Position numbers and translations under genes: made by a program
The notes under the pieces: model-generated
Databases searched by the model: none
What the model was told of the DNA's origin: nothing
What the model saw: only the letters and a program-made list of their open reading frames with translations
Origin: Motiliproteus sp036960175
GTDB taxonomy: Bacteria; Pseudomonadota; Gammaproteobacteria; Pseudomonadales; Balneatricaceae
Length of the DNA stretch: 64,000 nucleotides
Assembly (NCBI GenBank): GCA_036960175.1
Contig: JBALWH010000018.1
Span: forward strand, 1 to 64,000
Direction: 5' to 3'
Part shown: positions 36,571 to 44,311 of the stretch, piece by piece
Numbering within the stretch: position 1 is the stretch's first letter
Layout of the letters: each line of letters opens with the position of its first letter

Positions 36571-37713
36571 CTATCTCAGTTGTGTCAAAACCTTATGAAT
36601 CGGCTGCAACATGTCTTTGCCCAACTGCATACTGCGCTGGGGAGACCAGCCCTGTGCCGCGTCGGGTTTGAGGATATTATCTTTAAAAGGCATCTCCAAC
36701 GTCATCGACAGACAATCAAAGCGATGGCCGACCTGGTTTGATGCCAGCATCAGCGTCTCTTCACCAAATTGATCGGGGGTATAGCCCTGCTGCGTCTGAA
36801 ACTCATCAGTGGCATCCAACAGACCCTGTTCGAAACTGGATTCCAGTTTAGCCAGGCGCTCGCTGAAATCCGGGTTGCCCGCACACCCCGCCAGGAAGTT
36901 ATAGGGAATGGTTTCATCGCCATGGATATCCAGATACAGATCCACGCCGCTGGCATCCATTTTGGCTAACGTCTGAAACACCTCAGGACTTCGACTCATG
37001 GATGGCGCATGCCACTCACGATTGAGGTTAACGCCAATGGCATTGGTGCGCAGATGGCCGCGGATACTGCCGTCAGGATTCAGATTGGGCAGCAGATAAA
37101 AATCCGCCTTATCTAATAACCCCTGAACCAGCGGATCCGTTTCATCAAGCAGTCGCTCAATCAGGCCCTGCATAAACCATTCAGCCATGGTTTCGCCAGA
37201 GTGCTGTCGCGCACTGATCCAGATCGACAGTTTTTTGCGGTTATCGACCACCGGGCCTGCCGAAACGGTTAACAGATCAATGTCCCGTCCGTCCAACGTC
37301 CGCCCCAAGGATTCCAATCGACAACGGCTGGACAGCTGCGCCTGTGACACCAGATCCTGATGCTGCTCATAACTATAAGGGACAAAATAGGCGTAATAGA
37401 TAGAGTCGTGCACTGGCTGATGATCCAGCTGCAACTCGCCATGTTGATAGGCACTGGCGAGCCGAAACCAGTTGCGCCGGTCATAGGAGGCAACGATATT
37501 ATAGTCCTGCCAACCATCGACATACGCTGCGCCAAAGGCGTTCAGCAAACGAATACGACAGTGCTGACCGGCGGCGCCCTGAAGGCGGAAATAAAACCAC
37601 TGATAAAACTCAGAATGTTTATCCGGACGAATTTTCAGTCGAATATCAGCGTCCTTGGAGATGTCGACGACCTCAATATTGCCGCCATCAAACTCACTGC
37701 TAATCGATATCAT
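36571..37713 (-). CDS. M14-family cytosolic-type carboxypeptidase
   Basis: 380 residues. An N-terminal beta domain (about 1-120) precedes an M14 catalytic domain. The zinc ligands lie in RQHSGETMAEW (His, Glu) and DIHGDE (His), and the general base Glu in TLEMPFKD. This layout is that of the AGBL/cytosolic carboxypeptidase-like subgroup (M14D). The bacterial members' natural substrates are not established. No signal peptide. It is followed directly by pepQ. Confidence 0.83.
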   Translation of the reverse strand: MISISSEFDGGNIEVVDISKDADIRLKIRPDKHSEFYQWFYFRLQGAAGQHCRIRLLNAFGAAYVDGWQDYNIVASYDRRNWFRLASAYQHGELQLDHQPVHDSIYYAYFVPYSYEQHQDLVSQAQLSSRCRLESLGRTLDGRDIDLLTVSAGPVVDNRKKLSIWISARQHSGETMAEWFMQGLIERLLDETDPLVQGLLDKADFYLLPNLNPDGSIRGHLRTNAIGVNLNREWHAPSMSRSPEVFQTLAKMDASGVDLYLDIHGDETIPYNFLAGCAGNPDFSERLAKLESSFEQGLLDATDEFQTQQGYTPDQFGEETLMLASNQVGHRFDCLSMTLEMPFKDNILKPDAAQGWSPQRSMQLGKDMLQPIHKVLTQLR

Positions 37714-37756
37714 TACCCTTCCTTAAGTTAAGAAAACCAGCTCCAACTCGCCAGCA

Positions 37757-38515
37757 TCAGTCGGTTAGTAAAAGTTTCAAACTCATGACAATACACATAG
37801 TCACAACCAGCGGGCGAATCAACTTTGATCCTTTTCTAACGACCAGTCTAGCACCGAGACGACCGCCCAAAAGCTGCCCCGCCGCCATGGTTAAACCCAA
37901 GGTCCACATCACCTGCCCACCGGCTATAAAAAACAATAATGAGGCAATATTACTAGTGAAGTTCAATACTTTGGTGTGGGCTGTGGCCTTGGTCAATCCA
38001 AACCCCAGCAGGCTGACAAAGGCAATGGCGAAAAATGACCCTGTGCCCGGACCAAAGAAACCATCATAGAAACCCACCCCAAAGCCAATGCTAAGAGAAA
38101 AAGCTAAGACGCCGATGCGTTGCTGTGCATCTTCTTCTCCCATCTGCGGGGAAAACCAGAAATAGCCGGCCGTCGCAATCAACAGCACGGGAATAGCCAG
38201 GGTTAGAAAGGAAGGATCAAGCCGCTGCACCAGCAAAGTGCCCGCCGCCGCGCCGACAAAGGTGCAGGCCACCATGGTGAGAATATCTCGGGGCTGTACC
38301 AAGCCACGGCGAATAAAATAATAACTGGCAGAAAAGGTACCAAAACAGCCCTGCAGCTTATTGGTGGCCAGAGCCTGGGCCGGTGACAAGCCGGTAAACA
38401 ACAGCAGTGGCAAAGCGACCAACCCACCGCCACCGGCAATCGCGTCGATAAATCCCGCCAGAGCGCCACCACCAAACAACAGCAACATCAGGCCGATACT
38501 GATCTCTATTTCCAC
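37757..38515 (-). CDS. TSUP (TauE/SafE)-family membrane exporter
   Basis: 252 residues with seven or eight predicted helices. GGGALAGFIDAIAGGGGLVALP near the N-terminus and GFYDGFFGPGTGSFF in the middle are the two TSUP repeat signatures. The family exports sulfite, sulfoacetate or similar anions. It lies between the M14 peptidase and the YfcG-like gene on the same strand. Confidence 0.87.
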   Translation of the reverse strand: MEIEISIGLMLLLFGGGALAGFIDAIAGGGGLVALPLLLFTGLSPAQALATNKLQGCFGTFSASYYFIRRGLVQPRDILTMVACTFVGAAAGTLLVQRLDPSFLTLAIPVLLIATAGYFWFSPQMGEEDAQQRIGVLAFSLSIGFGVGFYDGFFGPGTGSFFAIAFVSLLGFGLTKATAHTKVLNFTSNIASLLFFIAGGQVMWTLGLTMAAGQLLGGRLGARLVVRKGSKLIRPLVVTMCIVMSLKLLLTD

Positions 38516-38547
38516 AGCATTATTCCAAAAAACGTCACTTAAGAGCC

Positions 38548-39168
38548 TCAGGCAAAGGGAACAGCCATTCCGCGTTCGACAAAGTCCATATTCCCCAGAC
38601 GCTCAGCCCAGGCCGCCACGGCGGGGAACTCCTGCCACTCAATACCCTGCCATTCATGGCGCATGGCCCAGGGATAGATAGCGAAATCGGCAATGCTTAG
38701 TTGACCAACAACAAAGTCACGCCCCTGCAGCTGTTTATCCAACACCCCCCAAAGCCGTCTTGTTTCGGAACTGTAGCGCTCAATAGCATAGGGAATCGGC
38801 TCTTTGGCAAAACGCCGGAAATGATGCGTCTGCCCCAGCATCGGCCCAAAGCCCCCCATCTGCCACATTAACCATTCCAGAACCTGATACTTCTGGCGCG
38901 GCTGCTGGGGCATAAACTGGCCGCTTTTTTCTGCCAGATAGATCAGGATGGCGCCACTTTCAAACAGGCTAATGGGCTCTGCATCAGGGCCGTCGGGATC
39001 AACAATAGCCGGAATACGATTATTGGGACTAATGGCCAGAAAATGCGGTTGAAACTGTTCTTGTTTGCCAATATCAATGGGGAATACCTGATAAGGAATA
39101 TTACAGGCTTCCAGCATAATGGAGACTTTGCGGCCGTTCGGTGTGCCCCAGGTATAAAGATCGATCAT
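38548..39168 (-). CDS. Glutathione transferase-like protein (YfcG-like)
   Basis: About 206 residues from the ATG at 39168, with GAGG upstream. The longer frame to 39246 has no site. The N-terminus MIDLYTWGTPNGRKVSIMLEA and SPNNRIPAIVDPD match the YfcG group, which reduces disulfide bonds using glutathione. The C-terminal helical domain has the LSIADFAIYPW motif. It is separate from the transferase at 23.5 kb. Confidence 0.85.
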   Translation of the reverse strand: MIDLYTWGTPNGRKVSIMLEACNIPYQVFPIDIGKQEQFQPHFLAISPNNRIPAIVDPDGPDAEPISLFESGAILIYLAEKSGQFMPQQPRQKYQVLEWLMWQMGGFGPMLGQTHHFRRFAKEPIPYAIERYSSETRRLWGVLDKQLQGRDFVVGQLSIADFAIYPWAMRHEWQGIEWQEFPAVAAWAERLGNMDFVERGMAVPFA

Positions 39169-39439
39169 AAGAACCTCAACTAAATAAGCCAGCCAGTTGT
39201 TAGCGCAAATATCCGCAACAGCCACTAGAACTTCAGTCAGCATCATTGGTCTTAAACACCGCTATTGCAAGTATCTGAGTACCTCTACCAGAGGCTATTA
39301 CAGCGTGAAACTGCTACCAACACAGGTTAATGACTAAATTAAGCAACTTTTCTGAATCCAAGGTCGCTAGTCATGCGTATAGATCTAAGAACAACGTCAT
39401 ATAACAGATCGAATCCATTGGGATTCAAAGGAAAGAATC

Positions 39440-40567
39440 ATGATTAAAAAAGTATCCGCTTTGGTTGCAGCATTACTGGTAGTCACCGGGCTCAGTCAGG
39501 CAGCTATGGATGCTGAGCCGAGCGACCAGAAAATGATGAATGAACACTCCAGCACGGCGATCTTTGCCGGGGGTTGTTTCTGGTGCAGCGAATCTGATTT
39601 CGAAAAGCTTCCCGGCGTCACCGAAGTCATCTCCGGTTATATCGGCGGTCACGTTGATAATCCTAGTTACCGTGAAGTCTCTGCTGGCAAGAGCGGACAT
39701 GTGGAATCTGTAGAAGTCCATTACGATCCCAGCAAGATCAGCTATAACGATTTGCTGGAAGCCTTCTGGCGCCATGTAAATCCGACTGATAGCGGCGGCC
39801 AGTTTGTTGATCGGGGCCATCAGTACAGTCCTAATATCTACTATCAGTCAGAGGCCGAAAAACTAGCTGCCGAGCAATCCAGAGACCAGCTCCAAGCATC
39901 TGGACGCTATAACAAGCCACTGAACACCGGTATTCATATGGCCACCAAGTTCTGGCCAGCTGAGGACTACCACCAGGATTACTACAAGCGCAATCCCATT
40001 CGCTACAAGTACTACCGTTATAACTCTGGCCGTGATCAGCATATCGACGAAGTCTGGGGTGAAGATAGGCACTATACCCCGATGGGCCCTGGCAACGACA
40101 AGACGGCTGCAGCAATGAACATAGAAAAGACCTACTCCAAGCCCAGTGACTCTATTTTAAAAAATCGCCTGACCTCTCTGCAGTACGAGGTAACGCAGAA
40201 CGAAGGCACTGAACGCGCCCATCAGAATGAATACTGGGATGAGAAACGTGAAGGTATCTACGTCGACGTTGTCAGTGGTGAGCCTCTGTTTTCATCACTA
40301 CACAAATACGATTCGCACACCGGATGGCCCAGCTTTTATCAGCCTCTGGTAGCCGATCATGTAGTGACCCGTACTGATTTCAAAATGATCTATCCACGCA
40401 GTGAAGTGCGCAGTAAATACGGAGATTCTCACCTTGGCCATATATTTAAAGACGGGCCTGAGCCAACGGGTTTGAGATACTGCATTAATTCTGCGGCCCT
40501 GCGCTTTATCCCCACTGAGGAATTGGAAAACGAAGGCTTTGGTGAGTACCTGGCAATGTTCAAATAA
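39440..40567 (+). CDS. msrAB: Periplasmic bifunctional methionine sulfoxide reductase MsrAB
   Basis: 375 residues with a signal peptide (about 1-22). The MsrA domain (about 38-200) has GGCFWC with its catalytic Cys. The MsrB domain (about 225-370) has HTGWPSF, HLGHIF and the catalytic Cys in RYCINSAALRFI. The zinc-binding CxxC pairs found in many MsrB are absent, as in other periplasmic forms. It repairs oxidised methionine in envelope proteins. It stands alone and has a strong terminator downstream. No reductant partner is in view. Confidence 0.93.
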   Translation: MIKKVSALVAALLVVTGLSQAAMDAEPSDQKMMNEHSSTAIFAGGCFWCSESDFEKLPGVTEVISGYIGGHVDNPSYREVSAGKSGHVESVEVHYDPSKISYNDLLEAFWRHVNPTDSGGQFVDRGHQYSPNIYYQSEAEKLAAEQSRDQLQASGRYNKPLNTGIHMATKFWPAEDYHQDYYKRNPIRYKYYRYNSGRDQHIDEVWGEDRHYTPMGPGNDKTAAAMNIEKTYSKPSDSILKNRLTSLQYEVTQNEGTERAHQNEYWDEKREGIYVDVVSGEPLFSSLHKYDSHTGWPSFYQPLVADHVVTRTDFKMIYPRSEVRSKYGDSHLGHIFKDGPEPTGLRYCINSAALRFIPTEELENEGFGEYLAMFK

Positions 40568-40639
40568 CGGAAGCAAACAACGCTGCAGTTTTCATGATTA
40601 CGACCATGACTGTGGTTTCCTCTCCTGAGACCAATCTTC

Positions 40640-40664
40640 GGCCCCTTTTCGGGGCCTTTTTTTT
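40640..40664 (+). terminator. Intrinsic terminator after msrAB
   Basis: GGCCCC-TTTTC-GGGGCC forms a six-pair stem followed by eight T. It lies 73 bases after the msrAB stop. Confidence 0.9.
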
Positions 40665-40840
40665 GCCAGACTGAAGCAAATAACCAAAACACCAACTCGG
40701 TATAGAATCTTTATTCGACGCGTTGCGATCATGGGCCGTATAATTCCCCTTTTATAAAGCTAAGTCTTTCAGTTCTAGTTATAGAAAGTCATCAGACTTC
40801 CCACATCTGAGTGTTATCGCTAATTACTAAGGCCCGCACA

Positions 40841-41707
40841 ATGTCCGACCGATTACGAGTGACCGAGGCCTGCGGCCTCTTAACCTTCCTCACCGCTGAG
40901 CTTAAGGGCTGGTCTCGAAACAACATCAAACAACGACTGCAAGCGGGGTGCGTAGAGGTCAACGGTGAAGTTTCTCTGAAGCATGACTATGCCCTTAAGA
41001 TTGGCGACAACGTGGAAGTACGGGCATCAGCAAAAAGCCCACGTCAAGGCAGCTCAGACCTGGAGATTCTGTATTCCGACCACGACCTTGTCGCCATCAA
41101 TAAACCCGCAGGCTTGCTGTCTGTAGCATCAGCCAAGGAAAACAAACAAACGGCTCTGGCGATTCTACGTAACCAACTCTCCCGCTCTAAACGACAGATA
41201 AAACTCTGGCCCGTACACCGTCTGGATCGCGATACATCGGGGGTTTTGTTGTTTGCCACATCCCTTGAGATGCGTGAAGCCGTCAATGCGCTGTGGGACA
41301 AGGCCGAGAAAAACTATCTGGCCGTGGTCGAAGGTCATCCCAAACCCGGCAATGGCACTATCAACCAACCTTTGAGATTAGACGAAAAAGAATATCGTAT
41401 GCATGTCGGCACCCATCGTGACGCTAAACAGGCTATCACCCATTTCCAAACCCAACGCACGGCGACTGGCCGATCATTGCTTAAGGTCCAAATTGATACT
41501 GGCAGACAGCATCAAATTCGTGCTCACCTTGCATGGCTGGGCTATCCCGTAATCGGCGACCCGCGCTACGGCAAGGCTGGTCCACGTATGGGCTTACATG
41601 CGTTGAGCCTAACAATTACGCAACCCAATAGCGGCAAGCAACTCACCTTCGAGACACCCGCCCCAAGCGACTTCTGGGCGTTGCTTAAAACCCCAAAGAA
41701 TGACTAA
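40841..41707 (+). CDS. RluA-family pseudouridine synthase
   Basis: About 288 residues from the ATG at 40841, which has TAAGG upstream. An S4 RNA-binding domain (about 15-60, RNNIKQRLQAGCVEVNG) is followed by the catalytic domain with the Asp in HRLDRDTSGVLLFA. It isomerises uridine in rRNA or tRNA. The exact member (RluA, C or D type) cannot be set by eye. A perfect inverted repeat follows the gene. Confidence 0.88.
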   Translation: MSDRLRVTEACGLLTFLTAELKGWSRNNIKQRLQAGCVEVNGEVSLKHDYALKIGDNVEVRASAKSPRQGSSDLEILYSDHDLVAINKPAGLLSVASAKENKQTALAILRNQLSRSKRQIKLWPVHRLDRDTSGVLLFATSLEMREAVNALWDKAEKNYLAVVEGHPKPGNGTINQPLRLDEKEYRMHVGTHRDAKQAITHFQTQRTATGRSLLKVQIDTGRQHQIRAHLAWLGYPVIGDPRYGKAGPRMGLHALSLTITQPNSGKQLTFETPAPSDFWALLKTPKND

Positions 41708-41712
41708 AGAAA

Positions 41713-41735
41713 TAGGGGCCATTCAATGGCCCCTA
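41713..41735. terminator. Perfect inverted repeat after the pseudouridine synthase gene
   Basis: TAGGGGCCATT and AATGGCCCCTA are exact complements around one base, six bases after the stop. No T run follows, so it may be a weak or two-way terminator. Confidence 0.45.
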
Positions 41736-41930
41736 ATGTTGTATTGGCTACCAACCCTCGCTAAATAAACTGAACCCCCTTATCTCACAATCCCCATTCA
41801 TAGGGATCTCAAATCGGCCTTAACTCCCCTCTTTGTTTAACCGTACCGACAATACTGAGCAGTCACTCTGATGCGGCTATAATTGACCTACCAACGCCCA
41901 TCTTAGATGGGTCGGCTAGCGAGGAATATT

Positions 41931-43307
41931 ATGGAATTCTTAGATATTTTCTTTGATACACAGGGCTTCATGCCTCATGGCAGCTGCATCCTCTGGCGCC
42001 CTGAAATCATTTATCCGCGCATCGCGGCAGACCTACTGACCGGACTCGCCTACTTTGCCGCAGCCGCCGGTGTGGTGGTATTTCTGATTCGCCGTAAAGA
42101 TGTACCTTATCGGCCTTTTTTCGTGCTCTATGGATCACTAATTTTTATTGCCTGCGGCGGCACCCACTTTATGGGGGTCTGGACCCTGTGGCACCCCGAC
42201 TATGGTATTGAAACTGTCATCATGGTTATTACCGCCGCCACGTCCGTCGCCGCCTCCGTTATCCTTTGGCCGCTGATCCCCCGCCTGGTAGCACTGCCTA
42301 CACCGGCATTACTAAAACAGAAAAACCAGGCACTGGAAAGAGAGATAGGAGAACGTGAACGCGCTAACGCCGAAGTTCGCCTGGTTAATGACAACTTGGA
42401 AAGCCTAGTAGCTGAACGCACCGATCAACTCGGCCAAGCCAACACTGAGCTACAACAAAAAGTCATTGAACTTCACCAGGCACATGACTTACTGGAGCAG
42501 CGCGTTGCTGAACGCACCGATGAATTAAGTCAATCGGTGATGGCGCTAAAAGAAGCCCAAAGCCGCTTGGTGGAAGCAGAAAAAATGGCCTCTCTAAGCT
42601 CAGTGGTGGCCGGTGTCGCCCATGAGATAAACACCCCATTGGGAGTTGGAATCACCGCCGCTTCACTGATCCAAGACTGGACTGACGGTCTGGCCCAACA
42701 GTATGAGGCAGGGACTCTTGAACGCGCCTATCTAAATGAATATGTGCAGGATACGCAGCAAGCAAGCAGAAGTATTTTATCTAACCTGCAACGTGCCTCT
42801 CATCAGCTTGAAGATTTCAAACAACTGGCTGCCGATCAGTTTATCGACAACAACCGCCGATTCCATTTAAAAAGTTATCTGCAAGAACTGCTTGCCAGCC
42901 TGGACCCTAAACTAAAAGACATCCGGGTCAGGCTAAGCTGCCCTGAGTCCTTAGAGCTCATCAGCGATCCCGGAGCCATTTCCCAGGTCATCACCAACCT
43001 ATTGATGAATTCTATAATCCACGGTTTTGAAAACAAGCCAGATGGCGAGATTGAGATTGCGGTAACTACTAATGATGACCAGATAACTCTTACTTACCAG
43101 GACAGCGGATGCGGGATGACAGCCGAGCAACTCAAACTCATCTATGAGCCGTTTTATACCACTAGACGCGGCAAAGGCGGCACCGGTTTAGGAATGTCCA
43201 TTACCTATAACCTGATAACTCAGCGTCTCGGAGGACAGATCAGCTGCAGCAGTGAACCGAGCAAAGGACTCCGAATCAGCATCAGCCTCGCTGGGTTGGT
43301 CAGTTGA
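41931..43307 (+). CDS. Histidine kinase with ethylene-receptor-like membrane sensor
   Basis: About 458 residues from the ATG at 41931, with GAGGAA upstream. The N-terminal 120 residues have three helices and match the ethylene-binding domain of plant ETR1 and cyanobacterial relatives. Asp34 and Tyr41 in ADLLTGLAYF and Cys75 with His79 in CGGTH correspond to the copper and ethylene ligands of ETR1 (Asp25, Tyr32, Cys65, His69). A coiled coil (about 125-215) leads to a HisKA domain with AHEINTPLG and a HATPase (about 345-455, GGTGLGMSI). No receiver or HAMP. It is coupled by TTGA to the next gene. The real ligand (ethylene, Cu or other) is unknown. Confidence 0.82.
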   Translation: MEFLDIFFDTQGFMPHGSCILWRPEIIYPRIAADLLTGLAYFAAAAGVVVFLIRRKDVPYRPFFVLYGSLIFIACGGTHFMGVWTLWHPDYGIETVIMVITAATSVAASVILWPLIPRLVALPTPALLKQKNQALEREIGERERANAEVRLVNDNLESLVAERTDQLGQANTELQQKVIELHQAHDLLEQRVAERTDELSQSVMALKEAQSRLVEAEKMASLSSVVAGVAHEINTPLGVGITAASLIQDWTDGLAQQYEAGTLERAYLNEYVQDTQQASRSILSNLQRASHQLEDFKQLAADQFIDNNRRFHLKSYLQELLASLDPKLKDIRVRLSCPESLELISDPGAISQVITNLLMNSIIHGFENKPDGEIEIAVTTNDDQITLTYQDSGCGMTAEQLKLIYEPFYTTRRGKGGTGLGMSITYNLITQRLGGQISCSSEPSKGLRISISLAGLVS

Positions 43308-44104
43308 AAACACTGCTTCTTCTTATCACGCTCGTTGCGGGCTGTTCTTCGCAGCAAACATCTCAAACTGCCCTTATCCCTAGCGGCAACTATCGATTGG
43401 GCAGTGATAGCGAAGAACGCCAATGGGGTTATAAGCACTCGCCCCCAGTCGTACTGGAGCAACAATGGTATGACCGCTGGGAGCTAGCCCCTCATAAGCG
43501 CCAACTACAAGCCTTTAGCATTGATAAAAGCCCCGTCAGCCAGGCTCAATATGCCGAATTCGTACAATCGACGGCTCACAAGGCACCGTGGATATCAGCA
43601 ACGGACTATCAACAACAGGGTTATTTGGTGCATCCCTATGCCTCTGTTGTTAAATATCTTTGGGATCACGACCAGCCGCCCATCCTGTTGCAACAAAACC
43701 CGGTGGTGCTGGTCAGCTTCGAGGATGCCCAAGCCTATTGCCACTGGCAGGGCATGCGATTACCCGAGGAATCTGAGTGGGAGGCCGCTTGCAGAGGACC
43801 AGAAGGCTCTCGTTTCCCCTGGGGCAATCCGTGGTCGGAAGCGCTTCTACAACATCAGGCTCAAGGAACGGCAAATACCGATGCCCATTCCAAAGGAGCA
43901 ACGGCTAATGACATTCTGGATATGTTGGGAAACACCTTCGAGTGGACTGCGACGGATTTCTCCCCGTCATTGAACGATCACAAAGTACTGAAAAGCTGCT
44001 CTTGGGATGATGCTCCCGGAACCTGCCGTTGCGGCTTTAGACATGGCAGAACGCCACAAGCCAAACACATTCTGATCGGTTTCCGCTGCGTAGCCCCACA
44101 CTAA
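43304..44104 (+). CDS. Lipoprotein with formylglycine-generating-enzyme-like domain
   Basis: 266 residues. The start TTG overlaps the kinase stop by four bases. The signal peptide ends in the lipobox LVAGC, so it is lipid-anchored. The FGE/SUMF1 fold is shown by KSPVSQAQYAEFV, MRLPEESEWEAACRG, MLGNTFEWTA and SCSWDD...CRCGFRHG. One of the two catalytic cysteines of true FGE seems lost (aligned with Asp). It may act as a binding or scaffold protein for the upstream kinase rather than as an enzyme; that is inference. Confidence 0.75.
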   Translation: MKTLLLLITLVAGCSSQQTSQTALIPSGNYRLGSDSEERQWGYKHSPPVVLEQQWYDRWELAPHKRQLQAFSIDKSPVSQAQYAEFVQSTAHKAPWISATDYQQQGYLVHPYASVVKYLWDHDQPPILLQQNPVVLVSFEDAQAYCHWQGMRLPEESEWEAACRGPEGSRFPWGNPWSEALLQHQAQGTANTDAHSKGATANDILDMLGNTFEWTATDFSPSLNDHKVLKSCSWDDAPGTCRCGFRHGRTPQAKHILIGFRCVAPH

Positions 44105-44311
44105 AAAGCGCCGTCATCCCCCCTGCATCACGTTCAAAAACAGCCCTTATTTGCCGCACAACAGCATTTTAGGGAAGCTTTCATTTGCAATCGTAATTTA
44201 GCTAAGCTTTTATTTTCAATGGAAATTAAAAATAAAATAAAATAATTCCAAAGTCATGAATTATCGAATATGTTGTGTCCTCCACGGAATAATAATTAGG
44301 AATGGTAGAGG

